From: Hyphococcus sp.
Lineage (GTDB): Bacteria > Pseudomonadota > Alphaproteobacteria > Caulobacterales > Parvularculaceae
Length of the DNA: 64,000 nucleotides
Direction of reading: 5' to 3'
NCBI GenBank assembly: GCA_021776415.1
Contig: JAJFFY010000057.1
Span: forward strand, 62,001-126,000
Part shown: positions 7,731 to 17,302 of the stretch, piece by piece
Numbering within the stretch: position 1 is the first letter of the stretch
How the letters are laid out: each line of letters begins with the position of its first letter
Made by a program: the position numbers and the translations under genes
Notes under the pieces: model-generated
The model's input: only the letters and a program-made list of their open reading frames with translations
What the model was told of the DNA's origin: nothing
Database searches by the model: none

Positions 7731-9254
7731 TTAAAGTCGTCTCTGTGCGAGTTCTGCAAACTCGCACAGCAGAGGCCGCGTCTCGCGCGGGTCGATTATG
7801 TCCTCAACGAGAAATTGCTCCGCGGTGCGGAACGGCGAGGTAACGCGTGCGAGCCGCGCCTTGATTTCGGCAAGCGCAGCGATGGGGTCGTCCGCTTTTT
7901 CAAGCTCTGCTTTATAGGCGACCTCAACGCCGCCCTCCATAGGCAGCGAGCCCCAGTCGCCCGACGGCCAGGCGAAGCGATATTGGAACCGCGTATGGTC
8001 GGACATCGCCGCACCGGCGACGCCGTAAGCCTTGCGAATGATCACGCTGGCCCAGGGAACCGACGCTTCATAGACAGCATTCATCGCCTCAACGCCGCGG
8101 CGGATGGTGGCCGCGCGTTCCGCCTCCAGCCCGATCATGAAGCCGGGATTGTCCACCAAATGAATGACTGGCAGGCGAAACTGCTCTGCAAGCTGAATAA
8201 AGCGTTTGGCTTTTTCCGCCGTATCCGCCGTCCATGAACCGCCAAGGAATGTCGGGTCCGACGCCAGGACTGCCACTGGCCAGCCGTCAAATCGTGCAAA
8301 AGCCGTAATCACCGCGCGGCCCCAGCGCCGGCCCATCTCAAACACCGCCCCCTTAGCGGCGAGCATCTCGAGAATTTTGCGCATGGAATAAGCTTCGCGT
8401 GAATTTTCCGGCACGGCGGAAAGGAGTTTTTCGTCTTTGCGGTTTGGTCTGTCATGGGGCGTTGTGCGCATCGCCCGCGCGCCTGTATGCGCAGGCAGGT
8501 AGGAGAGAAACGCGCGCGCCATCTCGAAAGCTTCATCCTCGCTTGCCGCCTCGTCGTCGATGACGCCATTGCGGGCGTGGATGTCGGCGCCGCCTAATTG
8601 CTCCTTGTCGAGAGCATCACTACCGGCGCCCATGCCTGCGACGACTGCCGGGCCGGCGGTGAAAATCTGCGAAACGCCGCGCACCATCACTGAATAATGG
8701 CTCGCGACCATGCGTGCCGCGCCGAGCCCTGCTGTGGGCCCGAGCGCCAGCGCCACGACCGGCACGGTTTTCAAATTTTTGACCACATGCTCCCAGCCGG
8801 GTACGAAGGGTACGTAAGTGAAGCCCATATCTTCGAGCATTTTGACCGAGCCGCCGCCGCCGGTGCCGTCGATCATACGGATCAGCGGGAGCGTTAATTC
8901 GTGGGCCATCTGTTCGGCCTGGGCAAATTTGCGGTGGATCGCCGCGTCCGCCGCGCCGCCGCGCACGGTGAAATCATCGGCGCTGGCGACCACGGCCTCG
9001 CCATTGATCCGTCCACGGCCGAATATAAAATTCGATGGTGAGAAATCGGCAAGCTCGCCGTCCGCATCATAGGCGCCCTTGCCGGCGATCTTGCCAATCT
9101 CGCGGAAAGAATTTTTATCGAGCAGGCGGCGCAAACGCTCGCGCGCATCAAGCTTGCCGCGCGCCTTCTGGCGCTCAAGCTTTTCCGCCCCGCCCATCTT
9201 CTCGGCAAGGGCCTGGCGGCGTTTGAGTTCTTCGCGTTGTTTGTCCCAGGTCAT
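7731..9254 (-). CDS. Acyl-CoA carboxylase beta subunit (carboxyltransferase)
   Basis: Biotin-dependent carboxyltransferase subunit that moves CO2 from carboxybiotin to an acyl-CoA (propionyl-, methylcrotonyl- or similar). The 507-residue product has N-terminal KLERQKARGKLDARERLRRL, the oxyanion-hole style glycine-rich loop GTGGGGSVKMLEDMG, and GPTAGLGAARMVASHYSVMV. The C-terminal half carries VDNPGFMIGLEAERAATIRRG and AYGVAGAAMSDHTRF. The ORF track begins at 9449, but the first 65 codons overlap the upstream phosphatase gene and look unlike the family; ATG 9254 (MTWDKQREEL) is chosen. No biotin-carrying alpha subunit is in the window, so the substrate cannot be named. The last codons form a perfect 11 bp stem. 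Confidence 0.9.
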   Translation of the reverse strand: MTWDKQREELKRRQALAEKMGGAEKLERQKARGKLDARERLRRLLDKNSFREIGKIAGKGAYDADGELADFSPSNFIFGRGRINGEAVVASADDFTVRGGAADAAIHRKFAQAEQMAHELTLPLIRMIDGTGGGGSVKMLEDMGFTYVPFVPGWEHVVKNLKTVPVVALALGPTAGLGAARMVASHYSVMVRGVSQIFTAGPAVVAGMGAGSDALDKEQLGGADIHARNGVIDDEAASEDEAFEMARAFLSYLPAHTGARAMRTTPHDRPNRKDEKLLSAVPENSREAYSMRKILEMLAAKGAVFEMGRRWGRAVITAFARFDGWPVAVLASDPTFLGGSWTADTAEKAKRFIQLAEQFRLPVIHLVDNPGFMIGLEAERAATIRRGVEAMNAVYEASVPWASVIIRKAYGVAGAAMSDHTRFQYRFAWPSGDWGSLPMEGGVEVAYKAELEKADDPIAALAEIKARLARVTSPFRTAEQFLVEDIIDPRETRPLLCEFAELAQRRL

Positions 9255-9342
9255 GAGGGAATGTTGTAGAGCGAACGCGCTATTGGTAAAGCGCCCTGCG
9301 CAGGCGCCATGATAGATGTAACGACTGCAAGCGGGCGCTTGC

Positions 9343-10203
9343 CTATTCGTCAGGCGTCCAGCCGGTGAGGCCGTCGATCTTGCGGCGGCGCTTTTCTTTC
9401 TCGGAGAGGGCGTAGTCGCCGCCGAACGCCGCCGCCTCCCATGAGCCATAGGCCGGGTTCGGCAGCATCAGCCAGTCGCGGCCCCAATGTGCGCTGTGCG
9501 CTTCATAGACCGCGCGGCGCTCTCCCGACGAGCCGCTATAGTCGTCGGTGAAGTCGCCGAAATTATCACCGAGAAGAAGCAGGACGCGATAGTCTTTCGC
9601 AACCGCGGCGCGGCGCGTTCCCTTGCGCGAGGTCCAGTCGGGCTGTTCGTTCCTTGTCATCAAGGTGTCTACAGTGTCGCTCATGGGAAAGCCCAGGGCC
9701 GCAAGGTTGTTTGCCGTGCCCTGCTCGGTCACTGCATCGCGATTGGTGACATAGAAGACTGTAACGCCGCTGGCTGCCGCCGCCTGCGTGAAGGCGACGG
9801 CGCCGGGAACCGCGCCCGCCGACCCGTTATTGGCGTAAGCATTCCAGCTTTCGGAAGAATAGACGCCGCCGGTTTTGATCAGCCCTGCCTGATAGGCGGA
9901 ATTGTCGAGAACGGTTTCGTCCGCATCAAGAATGATCGCCGGCGGCAGGTCGCCGAAATCGCCGCCCTGAACATCCGGCACAGCGGTCCAGGCGGGATCG
10001 GCAAGCGCCTCCGTGAGGCGAATGGACGCAAGCGCATAAACGCCGTCCGTCGCCGCCTTGTATTCCACCGCCTGTTGCATCCACAGCGTCGCATTGAGGC
10101 GATCGTCAGGCGCCGGCCCGCCGGCGCAACCGGCGAGCGCCATGAACAGCGCTGCGGCGAGAGGCGCGGCCATGCGTATTGTGTTTGCGGATTGTTGATT
10201 CAT
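9343..10203 (-). CDS. HAD-family acid phosphatase lipoprotein, e(P4)-like
   Basis: Probable outer-membrane or periplasmic 5'-nucleotidase/acid phosphatase of the e(P4)/class B-C group. From ATG 10203 (SD GGGAGAC) the 286-residue product has a lipoprotein signal ending FMALAGCAGG. The HAD motif I is visible as ILDADETVLDNSAYQ (nucleophile Asp in DADET), with motif II in VFYVTNRD and the acidic motif IV as LLLGDNFGDFTDD. The family is known to dephosphorylate nucleotides such as NMN outside the cytoplasm. The track ORF begins 43 codons earlier, overlapping the next gene; the SD supports the shorter form. It follows the DUF6438-like gene by 13 bp and is probably co-transcribed with it. Confidence 0.85.
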   Translation of the reverse strand: MNQQSANTIRMAAPLAAALFMALAGCAGGPAPDDRLNATLWMQQAVEYKAATDGVYALASIRLTEALADPAWTAVPDVQGGDFGDLPPAIILDADETVLDNSAYQAGLIKTGGVYSSESWNAYANNGSAGAVPGAVAFTQAAAASGVTVFYVTNRDAVTEQGTANNLAALGFPMSDTVDTLMTRNEQPDWTSRKGTRRAAVAKDYRVLLLLGDNFGDFTDDYSGSSGERRAVYEAHSAHWGRDWLMLPNPAYGSWEAAAFGGDYALSEKEKRRRKIDGLTGWTPDE

Positions 10204-10216
10204 TGGCTGTCTCCCG

Positions 10217-10870
10217 TCATTTTGCTTGACGCCGTTGGCGCGCAAGCATTTCCTTCCCGTCCATCTTCTCGGCAGCGTTTTCTTTCTCGTACGATAGGTG
10301 CTTATCGATGAAGTATTGCACTCGCAGTCCACTCATTACGATGTCCATTATATTCTTCACGACCGCCTCATCCTCGAAATCCGAGCAACCTTTGTAGTAT
10401 ACAAGCTTTTTCCAGCGGTCGCCTGTACGCACTTCAATGATGTGGGTGCTTGAGTCAGTTAGCCAGCGACCGCATTCAACAGAGCTTGTGTACTTATCCT
10501 GCAAGTCAAAGAAACCGGCGTCTTCGAGTTGGTCCAAGAGATCATAAAAGGTGTTTTGTTCGGTTTTTGTATGGTCATAGAAAAACGTGTTTTCAAAATA
10601 CGTCATCGTCGGCGAAGCATGTTTGGTGCGAGGGCGTTCTTTTGGAAACCGTCGATAGGGCCGTGAACCTCTAAAAACGATGCCCCCATCTTCGTATGCA
10701 TAAATGTCGACAATTGGACATCTGCCGTAACAAAATGTCGAACTATAACTAACGATGGGCGATTCGTGATAGTAAGCGTCCCATACCTTCTCGGTTGGGG
10801 CGCAACCGGCGGCGCCAGAAATAACTAGAGCGATGATCGTCACTAAGCGGCGCATAATGTCTTTATACAT
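10217..10870 (-). CDS. DUF6438-like lipoprotein of unknown function
   Basis: 217-residue predicted lipoprotein: signal MRRLVTIIALVISGAAGCAP with Cys at the lipobox. The N-terminal mature part has STFCYGRCPIVDIYAYEDGG followed by IVFRG, the CxGxCPxY-like pattern of DUF6438 proteins. A second Cys pair (VECGRW, YKGCSD) might form a disulfide. Function unknown. The start could also be ATG 10855. Its base composition is noticeably more AT-rich than ccrM upstream, suggesting separate ancestry. It lies 47 bp after the ccrM stop and 13 bp before the phosphatase gene, all on the minus strand. Confidence 0.7.
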   Translation of the reverse strand: MYKDIMRRLVTIIALVISGAAGCAPTEKVWDAYYHESPIVSYSSTFCYGRCPIVDIYAYEDGGIVFRGSRPYRRFPKERPRTKHASPTMTYFENTFFYDHTKTEQNTFYDLLDQLEDAGFFDLQDKYTSSVECGRWLTDSSTHIIEVRTGDRWKKLVYYKGCSDFEDEAVVKNIMDIVMSGLRVQYFIDKHLSYEKENAAEKMDGKEMLARQRRQAK

Positions 10871-10917
10871 GAATTGCGTGCGGCGTTCGACCTTTCTGCC
10901 GGAATAGATCGGCGGCT

Positions 10918-12156
<1,239 letters not shown>

Positions 12157-12795
12157 TCAACACATGGCCGGTGAAGAGTCCGCATACAACATATTGTGGA
12201 TAGGAGCGAAGCTCTTGCGATGATGTGGGGTGACGCCGTGTGCTTTGAGTGCTTCGCGGTGCCTGGCGACGCCATAGCCTTTATTTCGTTCCCACGCATA
12301 GGCGGGAAATTCGCGGGCAAGCTCGCGCATCATCTGGTCGCGGGTGGTCTTGGCGATAATCGACGCGGCGGCGATGGAGAAGGATTTTGCATCACCCTTG
12401 ATCACCGTATAGGCGGGCACAACGAGCCGCGGCTTGATATTGCCATCGACAATGCACGCCGCCGGTCGCACCGGCAGGTTCGCCGCCGCGCGGGCCATGG
12501 CCAGAAGCGTCGCCTGCAAAATATTGATGTCGTCAATCTCATCGACGCTGGCGACGCCGACCCCGACGGCGGAAGTCTTCCAGATTTCCGTAGCGATTTG
12601 CGTGCGGCGCTTTTCGGTGAGGGTTTTAGAATCGCGCAGGCCCGCCGGCATTGTCGCCGGATCCAGCACCACCGCAGCCGCGACCACCGGCCCCGCCAGC
12701 GGCCCACGCCCGGCCTCGTCAATCCCGGCGATGAGGCCGGGGATTTGGTCTTCAATTTCAAAGCTGGGTATCTGGGCGGGCATCGGTAAATCCAT
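12157..12795 (-). CDS. rnhB: Ribonuclease HII
   Basis: Cleaves the RNA strand of RNA-DNA hybrids and removes misincorporated ribonucleotides. The conserved motif GIDEAGRGPLAGPVVAAAVV with catalytic Asp-Glu lies near the N-terminus, followed by LRDSKTLTEKRR, VDGNIKPRL (catalytic Asp), KGDAKSFSIAAASIIAKTTRD and HREALKAHGVTPHHRKSFAP. Length from ATG 12795 is 212 residues, normal for the family. The ORF track extends to a TTG at 12855; the ATG at 12795 (MDLPMPAQ) or 12783 is more likely. The gene lies directly upstream of ccrM and downstream of a radical SAM gene, an arrangement common in alphaproteobacteria. Confidence 0.95.
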   Translation of the reverse strand: MDLPMPAQIPSFEIEDQIPGLIAGIDEAGRGPLAGPVVAAAVVLDPATMPAGLRDSKTLTEKRRTQIATEIWKTSAVGVGVASVDEIDDINILQATLLAMARAAANLPVRPAACIVDGNIKPRLVVPAYTVIKGDAKSFSIAAASIIAKTTRDQMMRELAREFPAYAWERNKGYGVARHREALKAHGVTPHHRKSFAPIHNMLYADSSPAMC

Positions 12796-12888
12796 TTCGA
12801 TACCGCAATTATCCCCCGAGTCGCGCCCGACGCAAAAGGCGCGAGCGCCATCCAACTGCGCCTGGGGAAAACCGGTTTAGCCGCCCGC

Positions 12889-14049
12889 CTATTCAAACAA
12901 ACCCAGCTGCCCGGACACCTCTGATGGGACGCGAAATTGCGATAAGTCCAGGCGTGAGCGCTCGCGGTCAAAGCCGAGGCGGGCGCGGGCCGCCTGGTTG
13001 CGCTGGCCGATGAGCAGCGCATAGGGCGTTTTAATCTCGCCGCCGCGGCTCCAATAGGGATCGTAATCCTTGCCGCCATTCATATCGCGAATATGGCGCA
13101 TGATGCGCCGTGCGCGATTGGGCGCATAGGCCTCCAGCCATTCCTGGAACAAAGGCGAGACCTCAAGCGGCAGGCGGATGATGGTGTAGGCGGAAAAGGT
13201 GGCGCCGAGATCGGCGGCTTTTTCCATGATGGCTTCCATTTCATCGTCATTGAGCCCGGGGATCATCGGCCCGGTCATGATGCCGGTCTCGACGCCGGCG
13301 TCGGCGAGCCGCTTGATTGCCTCAAAGCGTTTGGGCGGGGAAGAGGCGCGCGGCTCCATGGAGCGGGCGAGCGCCTTGTCTTGCGTGGTGATCGAGACCA
13401 TCGCCCGGGTGAGGTTCTTGTCCGCCATCGGCGCCAAAATATCGAGATCGCGGGTGATGAGATGGGCTTTGGTGAGGATCGTCACCGGATGATTAAAGCG
13501 CGCAAGCGTTTGCAAAATGCCGCGCATGATCAGGAATTTGCGCTCTATCGGCTGGTAGGGATCGGTGTTGGTTCCAATAGCGATAACGCGCGGTCTGTAA
13601 TGTTTATTCGACAGCTCATTTTGCAATAGTTTCGATGCGGAGGGCTTGGCGAACAGCCGGGTCTCGAAATCAAGCCCGGCCGACAGGCCATGATAGGCGT
13701 GGGAGGGCCGCGCAAAACAGTAAATGCACCCATGCTCGCAGCCGCGATAGGGATTGATCGAGCGGTCAAACCCGACATAGGGCGAAGTGTTTTTGTTGAT
13801 GATTTTTTTCGGCCGCTCCAGCGTCACCTCGGTGCGCAGGGGCGGCAGTTCTTCGCCGTCATTGACCGGGTCCAGCATCTGGCTGGCGTCCCAGCCGTCA
13901 TCTTGCGTCTCGCGGCGTTCGCTTTCATAGCGGCCAGAAGCGTTGGACCGCGCGCCGCGCCCTTTCCCCGGGAGGGGCGGTCCCTTGGGCGAAGGGCTGT
14001 CCTCAGTTGGGCTCGGAGGACGAAGGGAAAGATGCGCGGCGCGGGCCAT
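12889..14049 (-). CDS. PA0069-family radical SAM protein
   Basis: SplB-like radical SAM protein of the PA0069/Rv2578c group, function not established. The 4Fe-4S motif C-x3-C-x2-C is in NPYRGCEHGCIYCFARPSH, followed by YHGLSAGLDFETRLF. Further family features are IGTNTDPYQPIERKF, TILTKAHLITRDLDIL and RLPLEVSPLFQEWLE. The N-terminus contains KGRGARSNASGRYESE, matching the family's GRGA-N-RFE start region. Just before it, a Pro/Ser-rich stretch (RPPSPTEDSPSPKGPPLPG) looks like translated repeat DNA. The start was set at ATG 14049; the track start at 14088 adds a poor hydrophobic leader. Gap to rnhB is 93 bp, same strand. Confidence 0.85.
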   Translation of the reverse strand: MARAAHLSLRPPSPTEDSPSPKGPPLPGKGRGARSNASGRYESERRETQDDGWDASQMLDPVNDGEELPPLRTEVTLERPKKIINKNTSPYVGFDRSINPYRGCEHGCIYCFARPSHAYHGLSAGLDFETRLFAKPSASKLLQNELSNKHYRPRVIAIGTNTDPYQPIERKFLIMRGILQTLARFNHPVTILTKAHLITRDLDILAPMADKNLTRAMVSITTQDKALARSMEPRASSPPKRFEAIKRLADAGVETGIMTGPMIPGLNDDEMEAIMEKAADLGATFSAYTIIRLPLEVSPLFQEWLEAYAPNRARRIMRHIRDMNGGKDYDPYWSRGGEIKTPYALLIGQRNQAARARLGFDRERSRLDLSQFRVPSEVSGQLGLFE

Positions 14050-14181
14050 GAGCAAAGCTATCACTACGACAGAACAAATCAAGAACAAACTTTCACCAAC
14101 TCAGGAAAAGTGCGCGAATTGGCGGCGTGCGGTGCATTGCCGGCGCTTTGAGACAGTTGAAACAGGCTCTAAGAGGAGGCC

Positions 14182-14874
14182 ATGATTTCGATCGTCATCC
14201 CCGCCCTTAACGCAGCATCGCGCTTGCCTTTGTGCCTTGATGCGCTTGTCGCGCCGGCGCTGGACGGGCTGGTGAAAGAGGTGATCGTCGTCGATGGCGG
14301 CTCAGACGACGCCAGCGCAGCGATCGCCGATGGTTTTGGCGCAACCGTGTTGACGGCGCCGCCGGGCCGGGGCGGGCAGCTCGTGGCTGGGGCAGCAGTG
14401 ACCAGAGGCGCGTGGTTGCTGTTTCTCCATGGCGATACGGTTCTGGAGGAGGGCTGGGCGGATGAGGCGCGCCGGTTCATTTCCGGCGATGATGCAAATG
14501 CGCGCGCCGGTGTTTTCACGCTGCGTTTTGATGCGGCGGGGCTGGCTCCTCAGCTGCTTTCAGCCGGAGCGATGTTGCGCACGCAGTTGTTTAAAACTCC
14601 GTATGGGGATCAGGGATTGCTAGTCTCGCGGGCGCTTTATGACGCTGTCGGCGGCTATAACGACATGCCGCTATTTGAAGATGTCGATATCGTCCAGCGC
14701 ATCATCGCCCATGAAGGCCGCAGCGCGCTCCATGTCTTCAAATCCAAAGCCGTGACCGATGCGGCGCGTTATCAACGTCGCGGCTATTTTCGGCAGGCGG
14801 CGACAAATCTGTGGCGCTTGTTGCGCTATCACACCGGCGCGACGCCGGAAGATCTCGCGAAATCCTATCGCTGA
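14182..14874 (+). CDS. TIGR04283-type family 2 glycosyltransferase
   Basis: 230-residue GT-A glycosyltransferase. It starts MISIVIPALNAASRLPLCLD, with the nucleotide-binding DGGSDDAS and the metal-binding DxD-like FLHGDTVL. PYGDQGLLVSRALYDAVGGY and PLFEDVDIVQRI are typical of the TIGR04283 group. Strong SD (GAGGAGG). It overlaps the next gene by TGATG, indicating translational coupling. The pair TIGR04283/TIGR04282 is often found together, in some organisms linked to arsenosugar or other small glycolipid metabolism; no arsenic gene is seen here, so the product is open. Confidence 0.85.
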   Translation: MISIVIPALNAASRLPLCLDALVAPALDGLVKEVIVVDGGSDDASAAIADGFGATVLTAPPGRGGQLVAGAAVTRGAWLLFLHGDTVLEEGWADEARRFISGDDANARAGVFTLRFDAAGLAPQLLSAGAMLRTQLFKTPYGDQGLLVSRALYDAVGGYNDMPLFEDVDIVQRIIAHEGRSALHVFKSKAVTDAARYQRRGYFRQAATNLWRLLRYHTGATPEDLAKSYR

Positions 14875-15479
14875 TGCGCGGAACCGTCATCATATTTGTC
14901 AAGGCGCCGCGCGCCGGCAAGGTCAAGACGCGGCTTGGCGCCGGCATTGGCATGGGCCGGGCCGCGGCATTGTTCCGTATCATGACGGAGCGGACCATTG
15001 CCGAGGCGGTCAAGGGAGGCTGGCGAACATGTCTTGCGGTTGATCCGCCCTCGGCGGTAACGGGTTGGAACATTGTGTGGCCGCCGCGCCTGCCGCGTAT
15101 GGCGCAAGGGCCGGGCGATCTCGGGACGCGTATGGCGCGCGCCATTAGGGCGGCGCCCCAGGGGCCGGTTCTCATCATCGGCGCCGATGCGCCGGGTTTG
15201 CGCGCCAGCCACCTGCGCCAGGCTTTCAAAGCGCTTGGCCGCGCCGGCGCTGTGTTCGGTCCGGCCGAAGATGGCGGCTATTGGCTGATCGGCTTATCGC
15301 GGCGGCGGGCCGCGCCGGGTTTGTTCGAGAATGTTCGTTGGTCAACCAAGCATGCGCTCGCCGACACGATGAAAACTTTGCCGCAATATTATCAGACCGA
15401 AATGCTGGAAAGCCTTCAAGACATTGATGTTGCAAAAGATTTATCAGCGTTTGGCGCCCGTTCAACGATGTCCCGATAA
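14874..15479 (+). CDS. TIGR04282/DUF2064 nucleotidyltransferase-like glycosyltransferase
   Basis: 201-residue protein related to nucleotide-sugar transferases (DUF2064). The start MRGTVIIFVKAPRAGKVKTR contains the KxPxxGxxKTRL nucleotide-binding signature. Later motifs are LIIGADAPGLRASHLRQAF and GPAEDGGYWLIGLSRR. The ATG lies in the TGATG overlap with the upstream glycosyltransferase, so the longer track start at 14811 is rejected. The two proteins probably act in the same small pathway. Substrate unknown. Confidence 0.85.
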   Translation: MRGTVIIFVKAPRAGKVKTRLGAGIGMGRAAALFRIMTERTIAEAVKGGWRTCLAVDPPSAVTGWNIVWPPRLPRMAQGPGDLGTRMARAIRAAPQGPVLIIGADAPGLRASHLRQAFKALGRAGAVFGPAEDGGYWLIGLSRRRAAPGLFENVRWSTKHALADTMKTLPQYYQTEMLESLQDIDVAKDLSAFGARSTMSR

Positions 15480-15597
15480 ACGATACGTTGACCGTTGCGG
15501 TCAGGTTTTGCAACATGTCGATAGCTTATCGGTTGTGTAGAGTTCAGACCCCCGCGACAAACGATAAAGGCTGCTTTCAATTCAGGGACAGATTGCC

Positions 15598-17211
15598 ATG
15601 ATCAAGCACACAATATTTATCAGCGTATTTGTATCTATACTGAGCGTGGCTCAAGTTCTATTGCCCGCCGCGCAGGCTCAGGCGGAACCGGCTCGCCTCG
15701 GAAAACTGGAGTTTCAAAATTCCGGCGCCGCGAAAGCGCAGGCGGATTTTATTGACGGCGTCCTTTATTTACATAGCTTCGAATACGCCCCGGCGAGGGC
15801 GGCCTTCCAGCGCGCGCAAAAGATCGACCCCGATTTTGCCATGGCCTATTGGGGTGAGGCGATGACCTACCATCATGCCTTGTGGGCGGAGCAATGGCCT
15901 GAGGATGGCCAAGCCGTGTTGATGAAGCTGGGCGCGACGCAAGAGGCGCGCGAGGAAAACACGCCAACCAGGCGTGAGCAGGGTTTTATCCGCGCGGCTG
16001 AAACCGTGTTTGGCATGACCGAGGCTTCCCATGGGCGCAGCAAGCTTGAACGTGATGTGCTTTATCGCAATCAAATGCGTGAGCTCTATGAGCGTTACCC
16101 GGGTGATCCGGAAATCGCTGCATTTTACGGGCTGTCCATTCTGGGCGTGGGAAGCGCCAACCGGGATTACGCGACATATATACGCGCCGCCGCGGTGATT
16201 ATGCCGGTATGGAACGCCAATCGATCGCATCCCGGCGCCGCGCATTACCTTATTCATTCGCTCGACGATCCCGTGCACGCGATTTTAGGTCTGCCGATGG
16301 CGAATGCATACATCAAAATTGCGCCGGATGCGGCTCATGCGCAGCACATGACCTCGCATATATATACAGCGCTTGGGTTATGGGATGATGTCGTTGCGGC
16401 CAATCTGCGCGGATTTGCTGTTGAGTCAGCAAAGACAACCGACACAGATGTCATGAGCAAAGAGGAGAGGCATTACACCTATTGGCTCCATTATGCGCGC
16501 CTTCAGCAAGGGTGCCTGGCGGATGCGGAAATATTGCTCGGGAAAATGCGCGATCGTCTTAACAATAATGCCGATGGGCGCGAGCGCGCTTATTATGGCG
16601 CGATGGTTGCGCGCTACATGTTTGACGCCGAGGACTGGAATGCGTTCGACAATTGGTCAGCGCCGGAGGGCGTGGATATTCCGACCGTACATTATAATTT
16701 TGCCCGCGCCTTCGCTGCGATCAAACGCGGTGATCTCAAGGTGGCGAAACAGTTTTATAAAAAACTTCGCGCTGGCGGCGAGGGCAATCCCGAAATTTTT
16801 ATCAGGCAAGAGGAGGTGGATATTTTGCACCTCGAACTTGATGCAATGTTTGCGCTGGCCAAGGGCAAAAATAAATCCGCCGAAGCGCTGATGCGCAATG
16901 CTCATGCGAGCGCTCAGACGATGCCGTTTAAATATGGCCCTCCGCGCCTCTCTAAACCAACCGGAGAGCTTCTGGGCGACGTGCTGTTGGAGCTCGGCAA
17001 AACGGAAATGGCGGCGCAGGCCTATCAAGATGAGTTGGCAAATTCCCAGCGGCGGACAAACAGCCTGCTCGGGCTGGCGCGCGCGGCGGCGGCGCATGGT
17101 GACCAACAGACGTCGCAAGAGGCATATGGGGAGCTCGGCGATATCTGGCATGATGCCGATCCATCGCTGCCGATGCTGGAAGAGGTTCGTGACGCGATAG
17201 GGGATGATTAG
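15598..17211 (+). CDS. Exported tetratricopeptide repeat protein
   Basis: 537-residue protein with a signal peptide ending AAQAQA. The N-terminal mature part begins with a TPR (FIDGVLYLHSFEYAPARAAF, then QRAQKIDPDFAMAYWGEAM). A central conserved block has HPGAAHYLIHSLDDPVHA and DAAHAQHMTSHIYTALGLWD, with several His residues that recall a metal-binding or enzymatic site. More TPR-like helices follow to the end. This family is common in environmental proteobacteria, but no function is assigned. It is followed on the same strand, after 91 bp, by an M19 dipeptidase. Confidence 0.75.
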   Translation: MIKHTIFISVFVSILSVAQVLLPAAQAQAEPARLGKLEFQNSGAAKAQADFIDGVLYLHSFEYAPARAAFQRAQKIDPDFAMAYWGEAMTYHHALWAEQWPEDGQAVLMKLGATQEAREENTPTRREQGFIRAAETVFGMTEASHGRSKLERDVLYRNQMRELYERYPGDPEIAAFYGLSILGVGSANRDYATYIRAAAVIMPVWNANRSHPGAAHYLIHSLDDPVHAILGLPMANAYIKIAPDAAHAQHMTSHIYTALGLWDDVVAANLRGFAVESAKTTDTDVMSKEERHYTYWLHYARLQQGCLADAEILLGKMRDRLNNNADGRERAYYGAMVARYMFDAEDWNAFDNWSAPEGVDIPTVHYNFARAFAAIKRGDLKVAKQFYKKLRAGGEGNPEIFIRQEEVDILHLELDAMFALAKGKNKSAEALMRNAHASAQTMPFKYGPPRLSKPTGELLGDVLLELGKTEMAAQAYQDELANSQRRTNSLLGLARAAAAHGDQQTSQEAYGELGDIWHDADPSLPMLEEVRDAIGDD

Positions 17212-17302
17212 TTTAGACGCTGCGCTCGGCTCCTCTGCAACATCGCGTTGACTTCAAGCCTTGGCGCAGGCCAGTGTTCTCCCGGGACTGGGAGTACCTA
17301 TC

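Noticed and set aside
7743-7769. Intrinsic terminator
   Set aside because: A strong stem but no T run on either strand; reported instead as a structure of unknown role.
9255-9449. 65-codon N-terminal extension of the carboxylase in the ORF track
   Set aside because: It overlaps the upstream phosphatase gene, does not resemble the family, and a conventional start exists at 9254.
14182-15479. Arsenosugar biosynthesis cluster
   Set aside because: The TIGR04283/TIGR04282 pair is sometimes in such clusters, but no arsenic methyltransferase or radical SAM arsenosugar gene is next to it; the PA0069-type radical SAM gene upstream is a different family.
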